NCBI RefSeq assembly: GCF_900172235.1
Contig: NZ_FWFQ01000012.1
Coordinates: 1 to 64,000, forward strand
Length of the DNA: 64,000 bases
DNA from: Pseudoruegeria aquimaris
GTDB taxonomy: Bacteria > Pseudomonadota > Alphaproteobacteria > Rhodobacterales > Rhodobacteraceae
Direction: 5' to 3'
Positions 36,040-46,240 of this stretch are shown here, piece after piece (position 1 is the first letter of the stretch; each line of letters opens with the position of its first letter). Under the pieces are notes generated by a model. That model had not been told where the DNA came from, searched no databases, and was given only the letters and a program-made list of their open reading frames with translations. The position numbers and the translations under genes are program-made.

Positions 36040-38475
36040 GTGACACGAACAGACCTTCCCATCGAAGCCGCCCTGCCGGCCCTGCTGGACGCCCTCGAGG
36101 CACAGGGCCGCGCGGTGCTGCAGGCCCCGCCGGGCGCCGGCAAGACGACGCGCGTGCCGCTGGCCCTGCTGGAGGCCGGCTGGCCCGGGCGCATCCTGAT
36201 GCTGGAGCCGCGCCGTCTCGCCGCGCGCGCGGCGGCCGAACGCATGGCCGCCACGCTGGGCGAACCCGTGGGCGAAACCGTGGGCTACCGCATCCGCGGG
36301 GAAGCCAAGGTCAGCAGGCAGACGCGGATCGAGGTCGTCACCGAGGGCATTCTGACGCGCATGATCCAGTCCGACCCGGAGCTGTCGGGCGTGGGGGTGG
36401 TGATCTTCGACGAGTTCCACGAACGTTCCCTCAACGCCGACCTGGGGCTTGCGCTGTGCTGGGAAATCCGCGGCGCCCTGCGCGAGGACCTTGGGCTGCT
36501 GGTGATGTCGGCCACGCTGGATGCCGAACCGGTGGCCCGCCTGCTGGACGACGCGCCGATCATCACCTCGGACGGGCGCAGCCACCCGGTGGAAACCCGC
36601 TGGCTCGAAAAGCCCCTGCCCCCGAAAGCGCGTTACCCGGAGGCCGTGGCGGGGCTGATCCGCAAGGCCGTGGCCGAAACCGAAGGTGGCATCCTGTGCT
36701 TCCTGCCCGGCGAGGGCGAGATCCGGCGGGTGCAGGCCCTGCTGGCGGATCTGCCCGGCGGGATCTCGGTGCACCCGCTCTACGGCGCGATGGACTTCAA
36801 GGCCCAGCGCGCCGCCATCGCCCCGCCCACCGAGGGCTGCAAGCTGGTGCTCGCCACCTCGATTGCGGAAACCTCGCTCACCATCGACGGGATCCGCGTG
36901 GTGGTGGACGGCGGCCGGGCGCGCCGGGCGCGGTTCGATCCGGCCTCGGGAATGTCGCGGCTGGTGACGGAGCGCGTGACCAGGGCCGAGGCCACCCAGC
37001 GGCAGGGGCGTGCGGGCCGCCTTGCGCCGGGCATCTGCTACCGGCTCTGGACGAAGGGCGAAGAAGGCGGGCTGCTGCCCTTCGCCCCGGCCGAGATCGA
37101 GCGCGCCGATCTCGCCGGCTTCGCGCTCGAACTGGCGCTCTGGGGCACCCGCGACGCGGGCGAGCTTGCCCTGCTGACGACACCGCCGCCCGGCGCCCTG
37201 GCGGAAGCCCGCGCGCTGCTGCGCCAGCTCGGCGCGCTGGAGGCCGACGGGGCCATCACCGCCCATGGCCGGGCGATCGCGGCCCATCCCGTGCACCCGC
37301 GTCTGGCCCACATGCTGCTGACGGCGGGCAAACAGGCCGCGCCGCTTGCCGCGCTGCTGTCGGACCGCGATCCGCTGCGCGGCGCCCCGGTGGATCTCGA
37401 CCTGCGCCTGCGCGCCCTGCGCGATCCGAAATCGGTCTCCCCCCCGCCCAATCCCGGCGCGCTGGCGCGGATCCGCGAGGAGGCCCGCCGCCTGGCCCGG
37501 GGCCTGCCCGAGGCGCCGGCGATGAGCGCCGGCGAGATGGCCGCGCTGGCATACCCGGACCGCATCGGGCTGCGGCGCAGGGGCGATGCACCGCGCTGGG
37601 TGCTCTCCGGCGGCAAGGGCGCGACCATGGCGGACACCGACCCCTTCGGCTCGGCCCGGCTGCTCGTCGCCACCGATCTGGACGGCGATGCCCGCGAGGC
37701 GAAGATCCGGCAGGCGGCGCTGATCACCGAATCCGAACTGCGCGCGCTCTTCGCCGACCGGATCGAATGGGTCGAGCTCTGCCGCTGGAACCGGCGCGAG
37801 CGCCGCGTGGAGGCCCGCCGGCAGGAGCGCCTCGGTGCCCTCGTGCTGGAGGACAGGCTCTGGAAGGATGCTCCCGAGGAGGCCCGCGCGCGGGCGGCGC
37901 TGGAAGGGCTGCGCGATCTCGGCCTGCGCCTGTCGCCGGCTGCCGAACGTTTCCGGGCGCGGGTGGAACTGCTGCGCAGCGGCGGTGCGCAGATGCCGCC
38001 GATGGACGGCGAAAGCCTGCTCGCGGAGGCGGAAGACTGGCTGCTGCCCCATCTCGCCGGCGTGCGCACCGAGGCCGATCTGCGCGCGCTGGACCTGCTG
38101 GAACCCCTGCGCCAGCGGCTCGACTGGGATCAGCTTCAGCGGCTGGACCGGGAAGCGCCCAGCCACTTCACCTCGCCGCTGGGCAACCGCATCCCGATCG
38201 ACTACGCCGGCGAGGCGCCGGCCATCGAACTGCGGCTGCAGGAGATGTTCGGCACCACCGTGCACCCCACGGTCGGGCCACAGCGCCTGCCCCTGCGCGT
38301 GACCCTGCTCTCTCCGGCCCGGCGCCCGGTGCAGACGACGATGGACATCCCGGCCTTCTGGGCCACCTCCTACGCCGACGTGCGCAAGGACATGCGCGGC
38401 CGCTATCCCAAGCACCCCTGGCCCGAAGACCCGACGCAGGCGGATCCGACGCTCCGCGCGAAGCCGCGCAGGTAA
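36040..38475 (+). CDS. hrpB: ATP-dependent helicase HrpB
   Basis: 811 residues, DEAH-box helicase of the HrpB type. Motif I is APPGAGKTTRVP, motif II DEFHER, motif III SATLD, motif V LATSIAETSLTIDGI and motif VI QRQGRAGR. The C-terminal third holds the HrpB-specific domain (MDIPAFWATSYADVRKDM near the end). HrpB is a 3'-5' RNA/DNA helicase family member of uncertain cellular role. The start is GTG 36040, preceded by AAGGG inside the end of the DUF3108 gene gap. Confidence 0.95.
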   Translation: MTRTDLPIEAALPALLDALEAQGRAVLQAPPGAGKTTRVPLALLEAGWPGRILMLEPRRLAARAAAERMAATLGEPVGETVGYRIRGEAKVSRQTRIEVVTEGILTRMIQSDPELSGVGVVIFDEFHERSLNADLGLALCWEIRGALREDLGLLVMSATLDAEPVARLLDDAPIITSDGRSHPVETRWLEKPLPPKARYPEAVAGLIRKAVAETEGGILCFLPGEGEIRRVQALLADLPGGISVHPLYGAMDFKAQRAAIAPPTEGCKLVLATSIAETSLTIDGIRVVVDGGRARRARFDPASGMSRLVTERVTRAEATQRQGRAGRLAPGICYRLWTKGEEGGLLPFAPAEIERADLAGFALELALWGTRDAGELALLTTPPPGALAEARALLRQLGALEADGAITAHGRAIAAHPVHPRLAHMLLTAGKQAAPLAALLSDRDPLRGAPVDLDLRLRALRDPKSVSPPPNPGALARIREEARRLARGLPEAPAMSAGEMAALAYPDRIGLRRRGDAPRWVLSGGKGATMADTDPFGSARLLVATDLDGDAREAKIRQAALITESELRALFADRIEWVELCRWNRRERRVEARRQERLGALVLEDRLWKDAPEEARARAALEGLRDLGLRLSPAAERFRARVELLRSGGAQMPPMDGESLLAEAEDWLLPHLAGVRTEADLRALDLLEPLRQRLDWDQLQRLDREAPSHFTSPLGNRIPIDYAGEAPAIELRLQEMFGTTVHPTVGPQRLPLRVTLLSPARRPVQTTMDIPAFWATSYADVRKDMRGRYPKHPWPEDPTQADPTLRAKPRR

Positions 38476-38530
38476 TCATCTTCGGACCGGGCACATCCCC
38501 GCCGGAGGCAGAACAGGCGCCCAGCGCCAC

Positions 38531-38579
38531 GCGGGGGCTCCGCCCCCGCACCCCCGAGGTATTTGCGGCGAGAGGAAAA
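38531..38579. repeat. Dispersed intergenic repeat, copy A
   Basis: Contains GCGGGGGCTCCGCCCCCGC, a stem-forming inverted repeat, joined to CCCCCGAGGTATTT and then GCGAGAGGAAAA. The reverse complement shares TTCCTCTCGC and AAATACCTCGGGGG with copy B at 44444-44510 and, with changes, copy C at 57260-57319. It fills the gap between the converging hrpB and yejF genes and may terminate both. Confidence 0.6.
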
Positions 38580-38581
38580 GG

Positions 38582-40183
38582 TCAGGCGCCGTGTTCGACG
38601 ATGTCGAAGGCCGCGGCGATCAGGGTGCGCGTGTAGGGATCGCGCGGGTTCTCGAAGATCTCGTCGCGGCTGCCGGCCTCGACCACGTCGCCCTGCTTCA
38701 TCACGATCACCTTGTGGCTCAGGGCCTTCACCACCTTCAGATCGTGGCTGATGAAGAGGTAGGCGAGCCCGTATTTGGCCTGCAGGTGGCGCAGAAGCTC
38801 GACGATCTGCACCTGCACCGTCATGTCGAGCGCGCTGGTGGGTTCGTCCAGCACCACCATTTTGGGGCGCAGGATCATGGCGCGGGCGATGGCGATCCGC
38901 TGGCGCTGGCCGCCGGAGAATTCATGCGGGTATCGATCCATCGTCGCCGGATCGAGCCCGACCTCCTCCATGATCTGCGCGACCTGATCGCGAAAGGAGC
39001 GTTCGTCCTCGGTGCCGTGGATCTCCAGCCCCTCGGAAATGATCTGCTCTACCGTCATGCGGGGCGAGAGCGATCCGAAGGGATCCTGGAAGACGATCTG
39101 CATGTCCTTGCGCAGATCGCGCATCTGGCGGGTGTTCAGCCCGTCGATCCCGCGGCCCTGGAAGACGATCCGGCCCTGGCTCGAGATCAGCCGCATGATG
39201 GCGAGCGCCATCGTCGTCTTGCCCGATCCGCTTTCCCCGACGATGCCGAGCGTTTCGCCCCGGCGCACCGAGACGGTGGCCTCGTTCACGGCCTTGACGT
39301 GGCCCACCGTCCGCTTGAGAAGCCCGCGCTGGATCGGGAACCAGACGCGCATGGCCTCGGTGGCGACCACTTCTTCCGCGCCTTGCGGCACGGGGGCGGG
39401 GGCGCCCGAGGGCTCGGCGGCCAGGAGTTTCTGCGTATAGGGGTGCTGCGGGTTGGCGAAGATCTCGCCCGTGGGGCCGGTTTCGACGATCTCGCCATCC
39501 TTCATCACGCAGACGCGATCGGCGAACTTGCGCACGATGCCCAGATCATGGGTGATGAACAGAAGGCTCATGCCCTCCTGTTTCTGGAGATCGGCCAACA
39601 GTTCGAGGATCTGCGCCTGGATCGTCACGTCCAGCGCCGTCGTCGGCTCGTCGGCGATCAGAAGCTCCGGCCCGTTGGCCAGCGCCATGGCGATCATGAC
39701 CCGCTGCCGCTGCCCGCCCGAAAGCTGGTGCGGATAGGCGGACAGGCGGCTTTCGGCATCGCGGATACCGACCTTGTCGAGCAGGTCGAGGATGCGCTCC
39801 CGGGCCGGCCGGCCCGAGAGCCCCTGGTGGATCAGCAGGCTTTCGGCGAGCTGCTTCTCGATCGTGTGCAGCGGGTTGAGCGAGGTCATCGGCTCCTGGA
39901 AGATGAAGCTGATGTCATTGCCGCGCACCTGCCGCAGGGTCGCCTCGTCGGCGCCCACGAGCTGCCTGTCACCGTAGGTGACGCTGCCCTCGATCGTGGC
40001 GGAGGCCGGCAGCAGCGAGACCGTGGACAGCGCGGTGACGGATTTTCCGGAGCCGGATTCGCCCACGAGCGCGACGGTCTCGCCCTTGCCGACATCGAAG
40101 GAAACGCCCTTCACCGCCTGCACGGAGCGGCCGTCCTGGCGGAAGGATACGGTCAGATCCCTGACGGAGAGAACGGAACTCAT
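38582..40183 (-). CDS. yejF: Peptide ABC transporter ATP-binding protein, double ATPase
   Basis: 533 residues holding two ABC ATPase domains in tandem. Domain 1: Walker A GESGSGKS, signature LSGGQRQRV, Walker B LLIADEPT. Domain 2: Walker [12 protein letters not shown], signature FSGGQRQRI, Walker [13 protein letters not shown]. It powers the YejABEF importer of oligopeptides and peptide antibiotics such as microcin C. It overlaps yejE by 4 bases (ATGA). The start at 40183 agrees with the family; the longer frame is out of register with homologues. Confidence 0.95.
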   Translation of the reverse strand: MSSVLSVRDLTVSFRQDGRSVQAVKGVSFDVGKGETVALVGESGSGKSVTALSTVSLLPASATIEGSVTYGDRQLVGADEATLRQVRGNDISFIFQEPMTSLNPLHTIEKQLAESLLIHQGLSGRPARERILDLLDKVGIRDAESRLSAYPHQLSGGQRQRVMIAMALANGPELLIADEPTTALDVTIQAQILELLADLQKQEGMSLLFITHDLGIVRKFADRVCVMKDGEIVETGPTGEIFANPQHPYTQKLLAAEPSGAPAPVPQGAEEVVATEAMRVWFPIQRGLLKRTVGHVKAVNEATVSVRRGETLGIVGESGSGKTTMALAIMRLISSQGRIVFQGRGIDGLNTRQMRDLRKDMQIVFQDPFGSLSPRMTVEQIISEGLEIHGTEDERSFRDQVAQIMEEVGLDPATMDRYPHEFSGGQRQRIAIARAMILRPKMVVLDEPTSALDMTVQVQIVELLRHLQAKYGLAYLFISHDLKVVKALSHKVIVMKQGDVVEAGSRDEIFENPRDPYTRTLIAAAFDIVEHGA

Positions 40184-41289
40184 TGGAACGTCTTTCGCGG
40201 GTCGAAGGCATCGCGCACGCCCTCGAAAATGAAGACGAGCAGCGACAGCATGATCGAGAAGGTGAAGAAGGCGGTGAAGCCGAGCCACGGCGCCTGCAGG
40301 TTCTGCTTGGCCTGCAGGGTCAGCTCGCCCAGCGAGGGCGCGGAGGACGGCAGGCCGAAACCGAGAAAATCGAGCGAGGCCAGCCCGCCGATGGCGCCGG
40401 TGATGATGAAGGGCAGGAAGGTGAGCGTGGCCACCATGGCGTTGGGCAGCATGTGGCGGAACATGATCACCCGGTTGCTCACCCCCAGCGCCCGCGCGGC
40501 CCGCACGTATTCGAAGTTGCGCGCCCGCAGGAACTCCGCCCGCACCACGCCCACCAGCGCCATCCAGCCGAAGAGCACCGTCACGAAGACGAGGAGCCAG
40601 AAACTTCGCCCCAGGATCGCGAAGAGGATGATGATGATGTAGAGGCTCGGCGAGGAACTCCAGATCTCGATGAAGCGCTGGAAGAAGAGATCGAGCCAGC
40701 CGCCGAAATAGCCCTGCACCGCCCCGGCGGCGATGCCGATCACCGAGGAGAGGACCGTCACCACCAGCGCGAAGAACACGGAAAGCCGGAAGCCGTAGAT
40801 CACCCGCGCCGCCACGTCGCGCTTGGTGTCATCCGTGCCCAGCCAGTTGTTGGCGTCCGGCGGCGAGGGCGCCACGCCGGGGATGTCCACGATGGTGTTG
40901 TACTTGTAGGGGATCGGCGGCCAGAGCACCCAGCCCTTCTGCACGGGCTCGCCGTTGAAGGCACCGGTGCTGCGCACCTCCTCCATCACGGCCTCGGGAT
41001 CGTCGAAACAGTCTTCCAGGCCGCCGGAAACGATGAGGCATTCCACGTCTTCATACTGGTATTGCGCCTCGATGGAGAGATCCCCGCCGAAGGTGGTTTC
41101 CGGATAGAAGCGGAAGATCGGGGTGTAGAACTCGCCCTGGTAGCGCACGAGGATCGGGCGATCGTTGGCGATGAACTCCGCGAAGCAGGAGAGCCCGAAC
41201 AGGATCGAGAAGATGATGAGCGACCAGAAGGCGCGCCGGTTGCGGCGGAAATTGCGCCAGCGGCGCTGGTTGAGAGGTGAGAGCGCCAT
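40180..41289 (-). CDS. yejE: Peptide ABC transporter permease YejE
   Basis: 369 residues. A short N-terminal helix, a large periplasmic loop (about 50-150), and a C-terminal inner-membrane permease domain with about five helices. The EAA-type loop (EFVRAARALGVSNRVIMFRH region) contacts the ATPase. The N-terminal LNQRRWRNFRRNRRAFWSL is typical of YejE. GGGAGA precedes the ATG by a few bases, and the gene lies 3 bases after yejB. Confidence 0.94.
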   Translation of the reverse strand: MALSPLNQRRWRNFRRNRRAFWSLIIFSILFGLSCFAEFIANDRPILVRYQGEFYTPIFRFYPETTFGGDLSIEAQYQYEDVECLIVSGGLEDCFDDPEAVMEEVRSTGAFNGEPVQKGWVLWPPIPYKYNTIVDIPGVAPSPPDANNWLGTDDTKRDVAARVIYGFRLSVFFALVVTVLSSVIGIAAGAVQGYFGGWLDLFFQRFIEIWSSSPSLYIIIILFAILGRSFWLLVFVTVLFGWMALVGVVRAEFLRARNFEYVRAARALGVSNRVIMFRHMLPNAMVATLTFLPFIITGAIGGLASLDFLGFGLPSSAPSLGELTLQAKQNLQAPWLGFTAFFTFSIMLSLLVFIFEGVRDAFDPRKTFQ

Positions 41290-41292
41290 GGA

Positions 41293-42381
41293 TCAGGTCT
41301 CCCGCGAGTCGAAGTCGATGCGTGGATCGACGAGCACGTACATGAGATCGGACAGGATGTTCACCAGCAGGCCCAGCAGGCCGAAGAAGAAGAGGGTGCC
41401 GAAGATCACCGGGTAATCTCGCGCGACGGCGGCCTCGAAGCCGAGCCGGCCCAGCCCGTCGAGCGAGAAGATCGTCTCGATGATGATGGAGCCGCCGAAG
41501 AACACCCCGATGAAGAGGCTCGGGAAACCCGCGATCACGATCAGCATCGCGTTGCGGAAGACATGGCCGTAGAACACGCGCCGGTCCGCCAGCCCCTTGG
41601 CCTTGGCGGTGATCACGTATTGCTTGCCCAGTTCGTCGAGGAAGCTGTTCTTCGTCAGCAGCGTCAGCGTGGCGAAGCTGGAGATCGTGATGGCGATGAC
41701 CGGCAGGGTGATGTGCCAGAGGTAGTCGAGGATCTTGCCGAAGGCGCTGAGCTCGCTGAAGTTGTCGCTCGTCAGTCCGCGCAGCGGGAAGATCTGCCAG
41801 TAGGAGCCGCCGGCGAAGAGCACGAGCAGCAGGATGGCGAAGAGGAAGCCCGGGATCGCGTAGGCCACGATGATGACGGCCGACGTCCAGGTGTCGAAGC
41901 GGCTGCCGTCCTTCACCGCCTTGCGGATGCCCAGCGGGATCGAGACGATATAGGCCAGCAAGGTGGACCACAGCCCAAGCGTGATCGACACCGGCATCTT
42001 CTCCAGCACCAGATCGCGCACCGAGACGGAGCGGAAATAGCTCTCGCCGAAATCGAAGCGCATGTAATCCCACATCATGTTGAAGAAGCGCACCACGGGA
42101 GGCTTGTCGAAGCCGAACTGCCGTTCCAGATCCTCGATGAAATCGGGGGGCAGGCCGCGCGCGCCCTGGTAGGAGGAGTCGCCGCCCGCGTTGGTATCGA
42201 TGCCCGCATCGCCGCCCGAGCCCGAAATGGACTGGAACACGTCGCCTTCGCCTTCGAGCTGGGCGAGGATCTGTTCGATCGGCCCGCCCGGCACGAACTG
42301 GGTGAGTGCGAAGTTGATGACCATGATCCCGAACAGCGTCGGGATCACGAGGAGCAATCGCCTGAGGATATAGGCGCCCAT
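41293..42381 (-). CDS. yejB: Peptide ABC transporter permease YejB
   Basis: 362 residues. The N-terminus [20 protein letters not shown] is the standard opening of the oligopeptide/YejB permease, and a periplasmic loop rich in Gly/Asp follows. The permease core has the coupling motif [21 protein letters not shown]. It forms the membrane channel with YejE. About 26 bases separate it from yejA. Confidence 0.94.
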   Translation of the reverse strand: MGAYILRRLLLVIPTLFGIMVINFALTQFVPGGPIEQILAQLEGEGDVFQSISGSGGDAGIDTNAGGDSSYQGARGLPPDFIEDLERQFGFDKPPVVRFFNMMWDYMRFDFGESYFRSVSVRDLVLEKMPVSITLGLWSTLLAYIVSIPLGIRKAVKDGSRFDTWTSAVIIVAYAIPGFLFAILLLVLFAGGSYWQIFPLRGLTSDNFSELSAFGKILDYLWHITLPVIAITISSFATLTLLTKNSFLDELGKQYVITAKAKGLADRRVFYGHVFRNAMLIVIAGFPSLFIGVFFGGSIIIETIFSLDGLGRLGFEAAVARDYPVIFGTLFFFGLLGLLVNILSDLMYVLVDPRIDFDSRET

Positions 42382-42407
42382 ATGCCTGCCCTATTCTTCT
42401 TGTCGGC

Positions 42408-44318
42408 CTATTTCAGCGCGCCGGCTGCGCGCAAGGTATCTGCTTTTTCCTGATCGTACCACCAGAAATCAAGGTATCCCAGCCCGTAGGGCGGCAGCGG
42501 TTCCGGGTAGGCGTATTGATCCCAGTAGGCCACCGTGTGGGTATCCTTGAACCACTGCGGCACCCAGAAGCGCTCGGCCCGGAGCACCCGGTCGAGGGCG
42601 CGCACCGCGATCGTCAGCTCCGCCTGCGACTCCGCCGCGATCACGTGATCGATCAGCGCATCCACCGCCTTACTCTTCAGCCCCATGGAATTGAAGATCG
42701 AGGTGTCGGCCGTCTCGGACCCGAAATACTGCTTCAGACCGGAGCCGGGCTCGTAGCCCATCGGGAACTGGTCGGTGATGATGTCGAAATCGAAGTTGCG
42801 CGTGCGGTCCGTGTATTGCGCGAAATCGATCCGGTTCAGGCTCGCGTCCACGCCCAGGGCGCGCAGGCTTTCCACGTAGGGGTTGATCACCCGATCCCAG
42901 GTCGGGCTGTCTTCGAGGAACTCGACCTTCAGCGTCTGCCCCTCGGCATTGCGGCGCAGCCCGTCGTCACCGACCGTCCAGCCGGCTTCGTCCAGAAGCG
43001 CCGCCGCCTTGCGCAGGTTGCGGCGGTCGAGCCGGCGTTCCCCGGAGACAGGCGCGCGCACGGCCTCCTCCGTCAGAACCCCCGGCGGCAGATCATCCGC
43101 CAGCGGCTCAAGAAGCGCCAGCTCCTCCGCGCTCGGCAGCCCGCTCGCGGCGAGCTCGGTGTTGTCCCAGAAGGAATTGATCCGCTTGTAGATGCCGTAG
43201 AAGAGCGTCTTGTTGGACCACTCGAAATTGAACATCAGGCCGATCGCCTCGCGCACGCGCGGATCCTGGAACTGAGGGCGGCGCAGGTTCATCACGAAAC
43301 TCTGGCCGGTGGCGATGGTGCCGTCGGGCAGTTCCGCCTTGACGACGTGGCCCGCTTCGAGCGCCGGGAAATCGTATTGCGTGGCCCAGGTCTTGGAGGA
43401 ATTCTCGTTGCGGAAAGTGTAGGCGCCCGCCTTGAACCCTTCGAAGGCCGCGTTGCCATCGCCGAAATACTCGATGCGGATGCGGTCGAAATTGTTGCGA
43501 CCGATGTTGATGGGCAGATCCTTGCCCCAGTAGTCCGGGTTGCGCTTGTAGACGATGCGGCGGTTGATGTCGAAACTGTCGAGCACGTAGGGCCCGGACC
43601 CCAGCGCGGGCTCCAGCCGGCTTTCATCCAGCCCCGCGCCCGTCTCCTCAAACCACGCCTTGGAGAACACCGGCAGCCCGCCGACGCTCTCGATCACGTC
43701 GCGGCGCGGCGCCTCGGGCTTGAAGGTGAACTTGATCCGCTTCGGCCCCAGAACCTCGGCCCCCTCGACCTGCTGGCTCAGCACCGCGCGGAAGGAAGGC
43801 AGCCCCTCGTTGAGAAACAGCTCGTAGGTGAAGGCCACGTCCTCGGCGGTCACGTCGCTGCCGTCGGCGAACTTCGCCTCGGGGCGGATGTTGAAGATCA
43901 CCCAATCCTTGCTTTCGGGATACTCGAGGCTCTCCGCCAGCAGCCCGTAGGAGGTGCCGATCTCATCGGAGGTCGTCGTGAGCAGGCTTTCGAAGAAGAC
44001 GCTCGAAAGAATGCCCGCGCGCCCCTTCGTGGTGTAGGGGTTCATCGAATCGAAGGTGCCAACCCAGCTGATCGAGATCTCGCCGCCCTTCGGCGCCTCG
44101 GGATTCACGTAGTCGAGATGCGCGAAATCCGCCGGGTATTTCGGCGTGCCGAAGGTCGAGATCGCGTGGCTCTTGATGATGGCGTCTTCGGAAAAGGCTT
44201 TCGGCGCCCCCAGCAGAAGGGCCGCGGCGAACAGCGGGGCGGACAACAAAAGGCCAAGTCGGGCGCGGCGCTTCGGGTGTGTGCCGAGGGCGGCGGCGCG
44301 CGGGCGGCTGTTTTGCAT
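42408..44318 (-). CDS. yejA: Extracellular peptide-binding protein YejA
   Basis: 636 residues, family SBP_bac_5. A signal peptide (basic start, then LGLLLSAPLFAAALLLGAPKAFS) directs export. The mature part begins with the YejA-type ISTFGTPKYPADFAHLDYVNPEA and keeps SYGLLAESLEYPESKDW, family motifs of dipeptide/oligopeptide binders. It captures peptides in the periplasm for YejBEF. A strong GGAGG lies before the ATG. First gene of the operon. Confidence 0.95.
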   Translation of the reverse strand: MQNSRPRAAALGTHPKRRARLGLLLSAPLFAAALLLGAPKAFSEDAIIKSHAISTFGTPKYPADFAHLDYVNPEAPKGGEISISWVGTFDSMNPYTTKGRAGILSSVFFESLLTTTSDEIGTSYGLLAESLEYPESKDWVIFNIRPEAKFADGSDVTAEDVAFTYELFLNEGLPSFRAVLSQQVEGAEVLGPKRIKFTFKPEAPRRDVIESVGGLPVFSKAWFEETGAGLDESRLEPALGSGPYVLDSFDINRRIVYKRNPDYWGKDLPINIGRNNFDRIRIEYFGDGNAAFEGFKAGAYTFRNENSSKTWATQYDFPALEAGHVVKAELPDGTIATGQSFVMNLRRPQFQDPRVREAIGLMFNFEWSNKTLFYGIYKRINSFWDNTELAASGLPSAEELALLEPLADDLPPGVLTEEAVRAPVSGERRLDRRNLRKAAALLDEAGWTVGDDGLRRNAEGQTLKVEFLEDSPTWDRVINPYVESLRALGVDASLNRIDFAQYTDRTRNFDFDIITDQFPMGYEPGSGLKQYFGSETADTSIFNSMGLKSKAVDALIDHVIAAESQAELTIAVRALDRVLRAERFWVPQWFKDTHTVAYWDQYAYPEPLPPYGLGYLDFWWYDQEKADTLRAAGALK

Positions 44319-44443
44319 GTGGATCCTCCGAATGTGCAGAACGCGGCTTTCGCCTATGTGGGGATACATTAGCGCAGAATTCACCCCATCACAGGGCCAA
44401 GTTGCGAATTTGTGAAACCCGCGTGAAACGGGCCCTCCGCGCG

Positions 44444-44510
44444 CTTCCTCTCGCTCCAAATACCTCGGGGGAGTCGCGCCCCCCGCGGGGCGCGGCGGGG
44501 GCTGGCCCCC
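44444..44510. repeat. Dispersed intergenic repeat, copy B
   Basis: CTTCCTCTCGCTCC, AAATACCTCGGGGG, then GC-rich DNA and GGCGGGGGCTGGCCCCCTTCC, a stem-forming inverted repeat. It matches copies A (38531-38579, opposite orientation) and C (57260-57319). It sits in the 299-base gap between yejA and the cytochrome gene; the rest of that gap shows only the cytochrome terminator and the yejA upstream region. Confidence 0.6.
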
Positions 44511-44537
44511 TTCCCTGCCCACCGCAGGGCGCACAAT

Positions 44538-44564
44538 GAAAAAGCCGCCCGGATCGGGCGGCTT
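44538..44564 (-). terminator. Rho-independent terminator after the cytochrome c gene
   Basis: On the minus strand a perfect 9-bp stem AAGCCGCCC/GGGCGGCTT (loop GATCC) is followed by TTTTTC. It begins about 54 bases past the stop. Confidence 0.85.
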
Positions 44565-44617
44565 CACAGGCACTTTCCTGTTTGCTCTCCAGCCTGCGCA
44601 CAGGGCGCCGGCCCGGC

Positions 44618-45139
44618 TTACTTCACGGTTTCGAGGTAAGCGATCAGGTTGGCGCGGTCTTCCGCCTTCTTCAGACCGGCAAAGGACATCTTGGTGCCCG
44701 GCGCGTAGTTCTTCGGGCTTTCCAGGAAGCCGTCGAGGTGTTCGGGCGTCCAGGCGCCTTCCAGCCCTTCGAGCGCCGCCGAGTAGCCGAAGCCCGAAAC
44801 CGAAGCAATATCGCGATCCACCACTCCGAAAAGATGCGGGCCGGTGCCGTTGGCGCCGTCTTCCAGCTTGTGGCAGGCCTTGCACTTGCCGAAGACCTTC
44901 TCGCCCTTGCCGACGTCGGCCGCGGCCAGAAGCTCTTCGAAGCTCGGGCCTTCCTCGGCTTCGGCGCCTGCGCCGCCCTCTGCCACTTCGATCACGAAGC
45001 CGGCCTTGGCGTGGTCATCGCCGCCGTGGCCGCCACCGGTGTGGAAGAGAATTTCTCCAACCCAGCCGCCCAGCAAAAAGACCAGCAGCGAGCCGCACAG
45101 CCCGGCGGTGATCTTCGTCAGTGTCATTGTGTCGAACAT
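44618..45139 (-). CDS. Membrane-anchored c-type cytochrome (c552/CycM-like)
   Basis: 173 residues. One N-terminal membrane helix (MFDTMTLTKITAGLCGSLLV, about residues 8-28) anchors it with the domain on the periplasmic side. A Gly/His/Ala/Glu-rich linker follows (about 30-65). The heme c site is CKACH at about residue 90, with GTKMSF giving the Met ligand. Relatives carry electrons between the bc1 complex and terminal oxidase. The start MFDTM at 45139 fits the family; an ATG 12 bases earlier is possible. Confidence 0.92.
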   Translation of the reverse strand: MFDTMTLTKITAGLCGSLLVFLLGGWVGEILFHTGGGHGGDDHAKAGFVIEVAEGGAGAEAEEGPSFEELLAAADVGKGEKVFGKCKACHKLEDGANGTGPHLFGVVDRDIASVSGFGYSAALEGLEGAWTPEHLDGFLESPKNYAPGTKMSFAGLKKAEDRANLIAYLETVK

Positions 45140-45170
45140 GTCGCGATCCATATCGTCGGAATTTTTGCGC

Positions 45171-45200
45171 TTACTACCCGCTTCCACTCCCAGACTGCAA
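45171..45200 (-). promoter_or_regulatory. Candidate sigma-70-type promoter of the cytochrome gene
   Basis: On the minus strand TTGCAG (45195-45200) is followed after 17-18 bases by TAGTA (about 45171-45177), and the gene starts about 35 bases further. Spacing is good, the -10 box is imperfect. Position-based call. Confidence 0.4.
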
Positions 45201-45303
45201 GGTGTAGTTACCGCGACCAATCGCCCACCGGGATTTTCGTGGCCCGGCGGCGGGGAGAGGGGCGCCCCGGCATGGGCCCCCGGATGCAGGGACGGAGACA
45301 CCG

Positions 45304-46137
45304 ATGAGCGGACGCATCGCCTTCCAGGGGGAACCTGGCGCCTATTCCGATCAAGCCTGCCGACAGGCGCGCCCCGACATGGAATCGGTGCCCTGCCGCA
45401 CCTTCGAAGACGTGATCGAAGCCGTGCGCAAGGGCGACGCCGATCTCGCCATGCTGCCGGTGGAGAATACCACCTACGGGCGGGTGGCCGACATCCACCG
45501 CCTGCTGCCCGAATCCGGGCTGCACATCGTCGATGAAGCCTTCGTGCGCGTGCACATCAATCTTCTGGGCGTGCCCGGCAGCACCATCGACGGCGTGAAG
45601 GAAGCCTATTCCCACCTCGTGCTGCTGCCCCAATGCGCAAGCTTCCTGCGCGAAAACGGCATCACCGGCCGCGTCAGCTCCGACAACGCCCGCGCCGCCC
45701 GCGACATCGCCGCCGAGGGCGACCCAACCAAGGCCGCGCTGGCGAGCGAACTGGCCGCCGAGATCTACGGCCTCAAGGTGCTTGCGCGCCACATCGAGGA
45801 TCAGTCCAACAACACCACGCGCTTCCTGATCATGTCGCGCGAACTGGATCTGAAGCGCCGGGGCAAGGCCGGGATGATGACGTCCTTCGTCTTCCGCGTG
45901 CGCAACATTCCGGCGGCGCTCTACAAGGCGATGGGCGGCTTCGCCACCAACGGCGTCAACATGACGAAGCTGGAAAGCTACATGGTGGACGGCAGCTTCT
46001 CGGCCACGCAGTTCTACGCCGACATCGAGGGCCACCCGGACGACCGCAACGTGCAGCTCGCGCTGGAAGAGCTCGACTACTTCACCTCGCACGTATCGCT
46101 TCTGGGGGTCTACCCGGCGGATCCGCGCCGTCGCTGA
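45304..46137 (+). CDS. pheA: Prephenate dehydratase
   Basis: 277 residues. The catalytic PDT domain spans 1-185 (GEPGAYSDQACRQARPD; AMLPVENTTYGRVADIH; the essential Thr-Arg-Phe in NNTTRFLIM). A C-terminal ACT domain for phenylalanine feedback follows (FVFRVRNIPAALYKAM; NMTKLESYMVDGSFSATQFY). Converts prephenate to phenylpyruvate in phenylalanine synthesis. There is no fused chorismate mutase, as usual for alphaproteobacteria. GGAG precedes the ATG. Confidence 0.96.
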   Translation: MSGRIAFQGEPGAYSDQACRQARPDMESVPCRTFEDVIEAVRKGDADLAMLPVENTTYGRVADIHRLLPESGLHIVDEAFVRVHINLLGVPGSTIDGVKEAYSHLVLLPQCASFLRENGITGRVSSDNARAARDIAAEGDPTKAALASELAAEIYGLKVLARHIEDQSNNTTRFLIMSRELDLKRRGKAGMMTSFVFRVRNIPAALYKAMGGFATNGVNMTKLESYMVDGSFSATQFYADIEGHPDDRNVQLALEELDYFTSHVSLLGVYPADPRRR

Positions 46138-46240
46138 CGGTGCCGCGCGAGGCTTGAAAGGCCGGCAGGCTGGGCTGACCCAGGCGCAGCGCCGGCCGGT
46201 CGGCCGGATGCATCGGGCGGGATGGATCAGGCTGAAAGGA

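Noticed and set aside
35986-38415. 809-residue minus-strand reading frame opposite hrpB
   Set aside because: Shadow of hrpB; no motif, biased composition.
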